Source of the DNA: Actinomycetes bacterium
GTDB lineage: Bacteria; Actinomycetota; Acidimicrobiia; Acidimicrobiales; Palsa-688
Reading direction: 5' to 3'
Length of the DNA: 64,000 nucleotides
Assembly (NCBI GenBank): GCA_021787365.1
Contig: JAJYMB010000003.1
Coordinates: forward strand, 30,473-94,472
Part shown: one piece after another, positions 1-7,186 of the stretch
Layout of the letters: each line of letters opens with the position of its first letter
How positions within the stretch are numbered: the first letter of the stretch is position 1
Position numbers and translations under genes: made by a program
Notes under the pieces: model-generated
Databases searched by the model: none
Told to the model about the DNA's origin: nothing
What the model saw: the letters and a program-made list of their open reading frames with translations, nothing else

Positions 1-47
1 GCTCCCCGCTCGACCCGAGATCGCCGCGGTCCGTGCTCACCGTGGCG

Positions 48-398
48 TCACCCCGCTGGTGGGGATGTGCGCTCGAGGGCGTGGAGGGCGACGGTCGAGT
101 GGGCGTACGCCCCTCCCGCCCGCATCTCGGCCGCCACCCAGATGGCTTCCATGATCTCTTGGTCGGTGGCCCCTTTTTGGCGCGCCAGGCGCGAGTGGCC
201 GGCGATGCAGTAGGGGCACTGGGTCGTGTGGGCCACGGCCACCGCGACCAGCTGCTTGGTCTTCTCGGGCAGGGCGCCGGCCTTGAACACGGTCCGGCTG
301 AAGTTCTCGAAGGCGTCGTTTATCTCGGGGGCGAGCTCCCTCCGGCGCCGGCCGACTTCGGCGGTAGCGGGCGGGTAGACGGCGTGGTCGTCAGGCAA
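48..398 (-). CDS. AhpD-like / carboxymuconolactone decarboxylase family protein
   Basis: A 116-residue protein of the alkylhydroperoxidase-like fold. The centre carries CPYC followed by IAGH, the redox CxxC plus histidine that AhpD-type enzymes use to reduce peroxides with a thiol donor; the rest is the usual helical bundle. The start is a TTG at 398, preceded by AAAGGAG at a good spacing, so the protein begins LPDDHAVYPP. It is probably cytosolic, with no signal peptide. It is transcribed away from the DUF4395 gene, and an inverted repeat (421-434) lies just upstream. The family is clear; the physiological substrate (peroxide or a carboxylic acid) is not determined by sequence. Confidence 0.85.
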   Translation of the reverse strand: MPDDHAVYPPATAEVGRRRRELAPEINDAFENFSRTVFKAGALPEKTKQLVAVAVAHTTQCPYCIAGHSRLARQKGATDQEIMEAIWVAAEMRAGGAYAHSTVALHALERTSPPAG

Positions 399-420
399 TT
401 TGTCTCCTTTATCTAGCTCC

Positions 421-434
421 TGTTAGATATAACA
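421..434. promoter_or_regulatory. Inverted repeat TGTTA-N4-TAACA upstream of the AhpD-like gene
   Basis: The sequence TGTTAGATATAACA forms five-base inverted arms around four bases, 23 bases upstream of the TTG start of the AhpD-like gene. It lies in a locally AT-rich patch that also contains TATATC on the minus strand, a possible -10. This would suit a redox or MarR-type operator, but no regulator is tied to it. Confidence 0.35.
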
Positions 435-658
435 TCCATCGTGGCAAGACTCTTCCCGCCCCAGGGTGCTTTGCTGGTCCGGCTGGCCAGGTGGCCGGCG
501 CCAGCCAGGCCGTCGAGCAGGAGGTGGGAGCACGCCAGCCCGTCGCCACACTAGAAGACCGGGCGACCTCCAGAGCAGCTAGACGAAATCATGACCAATC
601 AGGTAAACTATTGCGGTGCACCGAGAGGTACCAGGGGCAACGTCATGAGGAGGGCGCC

Positions 659-1192
659 GTGAAGACATGGGCCAAGGCTCTGTTCAGCTTCCCTGACCCC
701 GTCAACGAGGTGGCAGCCCGAGTAGTGGCGGGCGGGGTCGTAGCCATGTCGGTCACCGCCATTGCGGCCGGCGTGCCGTGGTTGCTGGTACCTATCACCT
801 ATGGGTTTTATGCCCGCGCCCTGACTGGCCCCACCCTGAGCCCGCTCGGGCAACTGGCGACCCGGGTGGTGGCGCCCCGCCTCGGGCCGGCCCGCCCCGT
901 CCCCGGGCCCGCCAAGCGCTTCGCCCAGGCCGTGGGCGTCGTCTTCTCTACCTCGGCCTTGGTGCTGTGGTTCGCCGCCGGCCAGCACCTGGCCGCCTGG
1001 GCCGTGCTGGGCGCCCTGGTTGGCGCGGCATCGCTCGAGTCGTTCGCCGGCTATTGCGTCGGTTGTCGCATTTTCGGCCTGCTCATCAACTGGGGCCTGC
1101 TGCCCGAAAGCGCCTGTCGGTCGTGCGCGGACCTGAGCCGGCGCCATCCGCAGCTACTCGGGGCAGCCGGAGCCCACCAGCCCTTGCCTTAG
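659..1192 (+). CDS. DUF4395 integral membrane protein
   Basis: A 177-residue hydrophobic protein. The GTG at 659 is chosen because ATGAGGAGG sits just upstream and because the protein then begins at the family's normal N-terminus (KTWAKALFSFPDPVNE). The upstream in-frame extension to 491 is low-complexity. It has about four membrane segments: two near residues 20-60 and two near 95-140. The last is followed by the family hallmark GYCVGCRIFGLL, with a CxxC at the membrane edge. DUF4395 proteins are often encoded near thioredoxin- or rhodanese-type genes, and the adjacent AhpD-like gene fits a thiol-redox setting, but no function is established. Confidence 0.85.
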   Translation: MKTWAKALFSFPDPVNEVAARVVAGGVVAMSVTAIAAGVPWLLVPITYGFYARALTGPTLSPLGQLATRVVAPRLGPARPVPGPAKRFAQAVGVVFSTSALVLWFAAGQHLAAWAVLGALVGAASLESFAGYCVGCRIFGLLINWGLLPESACRSCADLSRRHPQLLGAAGAHQPLP

Positions 1193-1277
1193 CGCGCAAC
1201 CTGAGCTTCGTATGCCTGGGCGCGCGCCGCTGGAGGGGCCGGAGATTCAGGTTTAGGGAAACCCTGGGGGTGTTCTC

Positions 1278-1353
1278 GGTGCAGTTTTTGCTTCCGGGCG
1301 CGCTCGGCGTCGCTATGTGGCCCGCCGGCGCACCCAGAAGTTGGGAACGCACC
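1278..1353 (+). repeat. Interspersed 76-bp repeat, copy 1
   Basis: This segment aligns without gaps to the reverse complement of 30566-30641. By eye about two thirds of positions are identical, including exact blocks GGTGCAGTTT, CGTCGCTA, GCGCACC and CGCACC in the same spacing. It lies between the DUF4395 gene and the broken 3' edge of the narG remnant. An IS end or a small non-autonomous element is the likely source. Confidence 0.5.
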
Positions 1354-1354
1354 C

Positions 1355-1822
1355 TGTTGAGCCAGAGAGCCCTTACCGGGTGCGCTGGGCGTCGTTGCGG
1401 AGCGCTGGCCGGGCGAGCGCCCCCACGAGGGCCCAGGAGGACGGCTCGCACGTAGGGGTAACGGGCCCTCGCCGGCGAGTGGGTGTACCACGAAAAAGAC
1501 GCCCCCCGCGGGCAGCCCCGCGGCTCGTACTCGGGGGAGCCCGGGCCGACCGACGGCTAGTCGACGGCCTCGGTTCCCAGGTGATGATCCCGTCTTTGAC
1601 GAAGACCCGCCACGAGCACGAGCCCGTGCAGTTGACCTCGTGGGTCGAGCGCACCACCTTGTCGTGGCGCCATCGCTCCGGGTACAACTCCTCGGCCCGC
1701 CGGCCTCCCCTGCGGTGCAGTTCCCGGGTGCTGGCGGAGGGCTCGCCCGGTTGGATGTAGCGGGCAGCCCGCCCGAGGCCGGTTTCCGCGACAAGTTCTT
1801 TGCCCCCCTGGCGCCGCATCAC
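1355..1822 (-). pseudogene. narG: Decayed 5' fragment of nitrate reductase alpha subunit (narG)
   Basis: On the minus strand from 1822 the reading frame matches the start of respiratory nitrate reductase NarG, including YPERWRHDKVVRSTHEVNC and then TGSCSW, the His-x3-Cys-x3-Cys ligands of the FS0 iron-sulfur cluster, followed by VKDGIITWE. The match then continues in another frame (YEPRGCPRGASFSWY, then ARYPYVRAVLL), after an in-frame TAG in between. Weaker traces (NDAQ, GKGSLAQQ for the usual ARGKGGLVR) follow in still other frames down to about 1360. Only about 150 of some 1,200 residues remain, and no narHJI follows. This is a relic, with homology stopping next to the 76-bp repeat. Confidence 0.8.
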
Positions 1823-2003
1823 CGGTCAGGGTAGGGGGCTGGTCGCGGGCGGTTATCGGGGACAAACCGAGGCCTGCGACGTACGGCATGACCGCAGCCA
1901 TGCGACCGCATCACCGTCACCGTAGCTCGGGGCGAAGATCCGCGTAAGGACCGAACTATAGAGCTGTTCTGGCTGATTTAGCAGCCTGAGGTGGTACCTT
2001 GTT

Positions 2004-2696
2004 ATGCACATGGCGCCATTTACCTCGCCCGTGCGCACGGTCCCAGACGACGTTCAGGCCCAGGCCAGGGCGCTCGGGGACCCGACGCGCTTTCGCATCT
2101 TCCGCTACATCTTCGAGGCGGCCAGGCCGGTGGACGTGGCCGAGCTGACCAGCTACACCCAGCTCAACCACAACGCTGTCCGCCAGCACTTGGACGTGCT
2201 CACTTCGGCTGGCCTCGTCACCGAAGGCCAAGAGGAGCGGACCCGTCCAGGGCGGCCCCGCCTCCTCTACGAGTCCGCCCCCGACTCGGCCGGGCTGTGG
2301 GGCACGCCCGGCCCCTACGAGCAGCTGGCGACGTCGCTCGCCGAAGCCATGCGCACCGGTTCGTCGCCCGAAGAGGTGGGCTGGCACGTCGGCCTGGCCC
2401 GGGCACGGGAGATGTCACGGCGGGGACCGGTCGCCGACGCGATAGGGGCCATGGAGCACGAGATGGCGCGGGCCGGGTTCAAGCCCGCCCGACGAGAGCG
2501 CCCGCGCGGGGTCGAACTGGTCCTCGAGCGCTGCCCGTTCGAGAGCGCCGCGGCCGCCAACGCCAAGGCTGTCTGCCCGTTGCACCTGGGCCTCGCGAGG
2601 GGGCTCGCGGAGGGCCTCGGCGGCGTGGAGGTGGAGGGCCTGGTGCCGAAGAACCCGCACAAGGCCGGCTGCCGGCTGCTGGTCAGGAAGCCCTGA
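2004..2696 (+). CDS. ArsR/SufR-like (COG2345) transcriptional regulator with C-terminal cysteine motif
   Basis: A 230-residue protein with an N-terminal winged helix-turn-helix (about residues 20-90; RALGDPTRFRIFRYI and NHNAVRQHLDVLTSAGLV). The C-terminal domain contains C-x12-C (CPFES...VCPLHLG) and a late GC near residue 223. This cysteine layout is that of SufR-type regulators, which can hold an Fe-S cluster and repress cluster-assembly or redox genes. The start has two ATGs six bases apart (2004 and 2010), with GAGGTGG upstream. It is followed at 75 bases by a tiny zinc-ribbon-like ORF. No suf operon is in the window, so the targets are unknown. Confidence 0.85.
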   Translation: MHMAPFTSPVRTVPDDVQAQARALGDPTRFRIFRYIFEAARPVDVAELTSYTQLNHNAVRQHLDVLTSAGLVTEGQEERTRPGRPRLLYESAPDSAGLWGTPGPYEQLATSLAEAMRTGSSPEEVGWHVGLARAREMSRRGPVADAIGAMEHEMARAGFKPARRERPRGVELVLERCPFESAAAANAKAVCPLHLGLARGLAEGLGGVEVEGLVPKNPHKAGCRLLVRKP

Positions 2697-2770
2697 CGGC
2701 GTTGCCGGCCCATCCTGCCCGCGATGGCCAGTGCTCTCCCGGGCCGGGCAGCACGGGGGCGGAAGAGCCC

Positions 2771-2902
2771 GTGGCGCTCAAAGAGCCGGACACCGCCGGC
2801 GACCCGGCCTGCCTGGCGCACCTCGTGTGCCCTGCCTGCGGGGCGGTGACAACGGAGGGCCACCGGCCTGGCTGCGATCTCGAGCGGCTAGCCGACGACT
2901 AA
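2771..2902 (+). CDS. Small putative zinc-ribbon protein (43 aa)
   Basis: A 43-codon frame from a GTG at 2771, with GGAAGAG just upstream. It contains C-P-A-C followed by GHRPGC, which can supply four metal ligands (C, C, H, C) in a small knuckle, and ends ERLADD. It is codirectional with the SufR-like regulator and probably cotranscribed. The cysteine-rich core in an otherwise ordinary stretch is the main argument that it is real. Function unknown. Confidence 0.45.
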   Translation: MALKEPDTAGDPACLAHLVCPACGAVTTEGHRPGCDLERLADD

Positions 2903-3138
2903 AAGCTCTCTCAGCTCGGGCGCTACGGGGCGCCGGTCGAGCGCCAGTACCCGTCCCGCATTCCTCGAGCGGGGTGTCGCCGACCAGGGCAAAGCTGCCC
3001 CCGGGGCGGAGCCCCTCGAACCGTTCGAAGACCACCCTTTGGCGGAGCGCAGGCTCGAGGCCCCTCACGTCGAGGGCTGCCCTCAGCCAACTTCTGCCGA
3101 AGCGGCAGTTGGCCCGGTGCCAGTTCGCGCCGGCGGGC

Positions 3139-3654
3139 TCACTTCACCTTTTGCTTCGTGGCCACTTTGGGATGCTGGGCGGCGCCGCCCTGGCGTGCAC
3201 CTAATTGGTCAGCGTCGGCCACGGGCCCCGCGAAGCCATGAGGCCGTTGCACTGGCGCCAGCCCGGTCCAAGCGTCCGGCAGTTCGAGGGCCAGGCGGTC
3301 AAGCTCTTCCAGGTGGAGGGCCGAAAGGGCTTCAAGGCGTAGCGCCCCGGCCTCGGTCAGGTGCAACCGTACGATGCGATGGTCGAAGCTGTCCCTTGCG
3401 CGGTACACGAGCCCGGCTGCTTCCGCCCGGTCCACCAGGCCGACGACGCTGTGGTGGCGCAGCAGTAGGTAATCGGCGACCTCACCTATCGTGGGGGCGG
3501 GCCGGTCGCCATGACCTCGAATGGCCAAGAGCAACTGGTGCTGGGCGGGGGTCAGGCCGGCGGCTCTGGCTTGGCGCTCGCTCCAGCGTTCGAAGTGGCG
3601 AAGCCCAGTACGCAAGGCGAGCAAACGCGCGTAAGAGGCGTTGGACAAGGGCAT
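3139..3654 (-). CDS. MarR family transcriptional regulator
   Basis: A 171-residue winged-helix protein. The recognition region is typical of MarR: LTPAQHQLLLAIRGH, then TIGEVADYLLLRHHSVVGLV as the DNA-reading helices, and RDSFDHRIVRLHLTEAG as the wing with its DxR motif. Helices at either end would form the dimer interface. The C-terminal 30 residues (ADADQLGARQGG...) are polar and probably disordered. It is transcribed away from the cupredoxin remnant, whose promoter region it shares, so control of that locus is possible. Ligand unknown. Confidence 0.88.
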   Translation of the reverse strand: MPLSNASYARLLALRTGLRHFERWSERQARAAGLTPAQHQLLLAIRGHGDRPAPTIGEVADYLLLRHHSVVGLVDRAEAAGLVYRARDSFDHRIVRLHLTEAGALRLEALSALHLEELDRLALELPDAWTGLAPVQRPHGFAGPVADADQLGARQGGAAQHPKVATKQKVK

Positions 3655-3860
3655 CCTGGCAACGATGTTATCTCGCTACGACTTTTCTGGCTACGCCTTT
3701 CCTAGCTGCCGTCGCACGGGAGGGGAGCAGCGGTACCGCGTCACGCCGGAAGCCATGGTCATGAGGGCGCGGGCGGCACTTTACCGGAGCAGGGGGCGAT
3801 CTCTACGTAAGAGTGGCGATCTCGAAGCTTGTGAGGCATTTTTCCAAAGTGGAGGGCGCT

Positions 3861-4671
3861 ATGGAGGAGAAGGGGCGCCGGCCAGAGCGGCTTGGGGCAG
3901 GCACCGCTGGCCTCGGGTGGCTGTCACAGTTGCAGGCGCTCTCGCGGTCGCCGGCGTTGGCACTCTCCTCAGGTTCGCGGTCAAGAAAGGCCCGAGCGCC
4001 TCGTCGCTTTACGGCTACTACACATCAAAGCTCGCTGGCCTGGAGGAGCGTTCGATGGAGGGCCGGCAAGCCTTGCGCTGGATGACTGGTGGCAGGGCGG
4101 CGCCGGGCTGGGAGGGAGGGCGCGACCTCCCGACGTTCTTGTTGCCCTGGAGCGGTGAGGGCCCCGGCAGGTACGTGGGCTGGCTCTTCGCCGGCGCGCC
4201 CGGCCCGCGGATGAGCGAGGCAGAGGAGGAAAGGATAAGCCGTCAAGTCCCCGCAGGTGCGATCGTGGATGCAGCAGCCGGCACGGTCAGCTTCAACGGC
4301 GGTGCCGTGCGCCTGGACGCCGTCGCCTTGCCGACGCACCGCTTCGCGCTGGCGGGCTTGTCAGACCCGACCATCGTGGTGCGAGCCGGGGCCAGGGTGC
4401 GCGTCGAAGTCGTCAACGAGGACCCGACGAGCGCGCACGGCTTGGTCGTCGCCAAGAAAGGAGCGACCTCGACGTGGTTGCCGATGGCCGAGACGACGCC
4501 AGCTTTCCCAGGTTCGGCGCTCTGGTTCCTCGGTGACCCACTGCAGCGGGCGCTCACGTGGGCAGCGTCAGCTTCCGAGCGCCCAGGCCGCGCATCTACC
4601 AGTACCTGGACCCGGTACCGGGCAACGCCCAGCTGGGCATGGCCGGCACCTTGGTCGTGAAGGATAGATGA
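3861..4671 (+). pseudogene. Frameshifted membrane-anchored cupredoxin (sulfocyanin-like) with lost copper ligands
   Basis: An ATG at 3861 follows GGAGGG and starts MEEKGRRPERLG. The homologous reading then moves to a second frame near 3900, giving a membrane anchor (RVAVTVAGALAVAGVGTLL). A cupredoxin domain follows (IVVRAGARVRVEVVNEDPTSAHGLVV, then FLGDP). Near 4550 it shifts again, into SVSFRAPRPRIYQYLDPVPG and NAQLGMAGTLVVKDR, ending at 4671. In sulfocyanin-type domains this last stretch normally reads C-x-VPGHA-x2-GM. Here the Cys is Asp and the His is Asn, so the type 1 copper site is gone apart from His in SAHG and the Met. Two indels plus ligand loss indicate a pseudogene of an extracellular electron carrier. 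Confidence 0.7.
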
Positions 4672-4717
4672 ATTGACGCCCCGGCACGAGGGCGGAGCGT
4701 CGAAGACACTCTGGCGG

Positions 4718-4933
4718 TTAGGAGGCTAGCTGGTCCCTAATGCCCTGCAAGGCGGCATCGACTTGGTCGAACTTCGCTTTCACGGAAGTGAACCCCAAGT
4801 CCATCTGTGCCCGCATATTGGTAGGTTCCGTATGCAACTCTGCGCGCACGTCGCGTAGCTCGGCGACGACGGCGAAACCCTCCCCGATGGCCGAGATCGT
4901 GCGTTCCATGTAGTTGGCGACGCTGCCGGCCAT
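4718..4933 (-). CDS. Small coiled-coil protein, unknown function
   Basis: A 71-residue acidic helical protein (MAGSVANYMERTISAIGEG...). It has heptad-like spacing of Val, Leu, Met and Phe through VAELRDVRAELHTEPTNMRAQ and VKAKFDQVDAALQGIRDQL. It resembles the short coiled-coil partner proteins common in bacterial genomes, but no specific family is recognised. It lies between the cupredoxin remnant and the MFS exporter, and its start is 43 bases from the end of the MFS gene. Confidence 0.55.
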   Translation of the reverse strand: MAGSVANYMERTISAIGEGFAVVAELRDVRAELHTEPTNMRAQMDLGFTSVKAKFDQVDAALQGIRDQLAS

Positions 4934-4976
4934 TATGGCATCGTGAGTAGCACGTCCGCCGGGGGCTCGACTGATG

Positions 4977-6257
4977 TCAGGCCGCCCTCACGCTCGGGCG
5001 TGGGGGCGGCAGGGCAGCCGCCGTCCCTCCGTCGGTGTGCCCTCGCCGGCGCCGAGCCAGAGCAGTGCCGGCGGCAACGGCCGCGAAGCAGGAGGCGGCG
5101 CCTACGAGCAGGCCGGTACGGGGTTCGGACTCGGAGATGACCCAGCCGATGGCCGGGCCGCCGATCGGTGTCGTGCCCTGGAAGGCCAGTTGCCAGAGCG
5201 AGAGGGACCGTCCCCGCATCGTCGGCCTCGAGCTGAGCTGGATGGTCGAATTGCCGACCGAGACGAATGACACGCTGCCCCACCCGACGAATAGGAGCCC
5301 GACGTAGGCGAGGTCGAGCGACGGTGCCAGCGCTGTGAAGAGGATCGCCAGGCCGAAGCCGACGGCACCGACGACCACGGGGCGCACCCCCGTCCGGCCT
5401 CGGGCAGCGGTGATGAGCCCTCCCGCGACCGCCCCGACGCCCATGAAGGCAGTCATGAAGCCGTAGGCCTCCGAGCCACCATGGAAGGTGCGGGTGGCGA
5501 AGACGGGGAGGCTCACCGTGAACTCGTAGGCCAGGGTGCCGATCAAGCCCATCATTACGAGGGGGACGGCGATCTCGGTGGTGTGGGCCGCGTAGGAGAT
5601 CCCCTCGCGGAGCTGCCCCTTGGCTCTCGGCTCGGGTGGGCTCGGGCGGAGGGCGCTCTTGTCCATGACGAGGAGCGAAGTGACTACCGCCACGAAACTC
5701 GCTGCGTTGAGCAGGAAACAGATGCCAACCCCGGCGGTGGCAATCAGCACGCCGGCGACGGCCGGGCCGACCGCCCGGGCGCCGTTGGACATTACCGAGT
5801 TGAGCGTGACAGCGTTGCGCAGGTTGTCCCGGCCCACCATTTCTCGTATGAAGGCTTGCCGGGAAGGGTTCTCGAAGACGTTGTTGAGGCCGAGCACCAC
5901 GGCCAGGACGCAGACCTGCCAGAAGCGGTCCCTACCGAGCACGACGAGGGCCCCGAGGGCAAGTGCCTGCAGCCCCATCAAGGCCTGCAAGACAGCCATC
6001 ATCTTGCGCTTGTCCACCCGGTCGGCCACGACCCCGCCGTAAGGGGCGAGCAACAGGACCGGCAGCGCCTGGATGGCTACCACGAGCCCTAGGTCCGTGG
6101 CCGAGTGGGTGAGCTCGAGGACGAGCCAGGCCTGCGCGGTCGTCTGCATCCAGGTACCGATGAGCGAGATGGACTGGCCGGTGAAATAGAGGCGGTAGTT
6201 GGGGACCCGGAGTGATGCGAAGGTCTGGTTCCCGAGGCGACGCAGGTGGCGCCTCAT
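4977..6257 (-). CDS. MFS transporter, EntS/MFS_3-type exporter
   Basis: A 426-residue major facilitator with 11-12 membrane segments. The N-terminus (FASLRVPNYRLYFTGQSISLIGTWMQ) and the loop-2 motif GGVVADRVDKRKMM are characteristic of the MFS_3 group, which includes enterobactin exporter EntS and many drug or metabolite exporters. The Arg-rich C-terminal tail is cytosolic. Its ATG overlaps the stop of the upstream MarR-type gene by four bases (ATGA), so the two form a regulator-exporter operon. That marR is frameshifted here, which may leave the exporter without its normal control. Substrate not predictable. Confidence 0.88.
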   Translation of the reverse strand: MRRHLRRLGNQTFASLRVPNYRLYFTGQSISLIGTWMQTTAQAWLVLELTHSATDLGLVVAIQALPVLLLAPYGGVVADRVDKRKMMAVLQALMGLQALALGALVVLGRDRFWQVCVLAVVLGLNNVFENPSRQAFIREMVGRDNLRNAVTLNSVMSNGARAVGPAVAGVLIATAGVGICFLLNAASFVAVVTSLLVMDKSALRPSPPEPRAKGQLREGISYAAHTTEIAVPLVMMGLIGTLAYEFTVSLPVFATRTFHGGSEAYGFMTAFMGVGAVAGGLITAARGRTGVRPVVVGAVGFGLAILFTALAPSLDLAYVGLLFVGWGSVSFVSVGNSTIQLSSRPTMRGRSLSLWQLAFQGTTPIGGPAIGWVISESEPRTGLLVGAASCFAAVAAGTALARRRRGHTDGGTAAALPPPRPSVRAA

Positions 6258-6786
6258 GGGTTTCGCGCCTTCAACTGGTCGGCGAGGGCCTCGAGAGCAG
6301 GCAGCCCCTCCAGGATCGCGGCACGCTCGGCCCGAGAGAGCCGGGCCAGCCCGAGCGACAATAAGTCGCGTTGTCTCCGGATCTCCGTGTGGGGACGTTG
6401 CCCGGCGGCGGTCGCCTCGACGAGCGATGCCCGGTGGTCGGACGGGCCCACCCGGCGCGTGATGAGGCCCGCCTTTTCCAGGTCGTGGACGAGCCTGGAC
6501 AACATGGTCGGGTTCATGCCTTCGGTAGAGGCGAGTCGGGCAGGCGGAGCGGGTCCTGCCGGACGATGCAGGCGAGGACGCTCGCTCCCGCCGGGGTGAG
6601 CGAGGCGCCGGCCCAGGCCCGGTCCGAGCGCCGGAAGAGCCGCGCCACCGCGGCGCGGAGCCGCTCGGCCGTCCCGGGGTCTTCTGTACCCTCGGGCCGA
6701 AGCAGCGTCACCTCACCCAGCACCCAGTCAACCCCCTGGCGCCGGCCAGGGCCGAGCAGCCCTCCTAGTTGCTTGTCGAATAGCAA
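6254..6786 (-). pseudogene. MarR family regulator split by one frameshift
   Basis: The N-terminal half (from 6786) reads ASLTPAGASVLACIVRQDPL. Its homologous continuation is in the neighbouring frame: RLASTEGMNPTMLSRLV, then DLEKAGLITRRVGPSDHRAS (wing) and a C-terminal dimerisation helix ending at 6254. The frame changes near 6540. In the original frame translation stops at 6514 with a TGA overlapping an ATG, so two separate polypeptides are formally possible. However, the break lies inside the DNA-binding domain, between recognition helices, so neither half should work alone. One inserted or deleted base explains it. It shares an ATGA overlap with the MFS exporter downstream. Confidence 0.75.
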
Positions 6787-6879
6787 CCATCTTAGCTTGC
6801 GCGGGAGCGAGGGCGTCCCGGCTACCCGGTCTTACCCGCGAAGGACTTTGGGCCTTTCAGGACGACCGCAATCGTGAAG

Positions 6880-7144
6880 TTCTGCCGCCCTCCTGGTCCC
6901 GCCGAGCGCCGTCGCCCATCCCGACGAGATCCTGCGGGGCGCCGCTGACCGCATGGCTGCCCTCGGGCTCGGGGTGTTGCCCGTCGTCGACCGGTCCGAC
7001 TCCCGCTACCTAGACGGGCTCGTCACCCAGTTCGACCTGCTCGAGGCACGCCAAAAGCTCCTCGAAGAGGAACGCCGTGCAGAGCGGGTGCTCACCTTGC
7101 GCCGGCTGCGGGCCAGGAGCGCTGCGGTCGAACCGCCTGTGTAG
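6880..7144 (+). pseudogene. C-terminal CBS-domain remnant, probably of a ClC chloride channel
   Basis: An open stretch without a convincing start reads SAVAHPDEILRGAADRMAAL, then GLGVLPVVDRSD and GLVTQFDLLEARQKLLEEE, ending at 7144. This is the last half of a CBS pair followed by the charged tail (RRAERVLTLRRLR) usual at the end of bacterial ClC transporters with cytosolic CBS domains. No membrane part precedes it, so it is a 5'-truncated relic. Assignment to ClC rather than another CBS protein rests on the tail. Confidence 0.5.
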
Positions 7145-7186
7145 ATCCGGCCCGCTGCCGGGCAAGCGGGAGGCCCGGAGGGGCTG

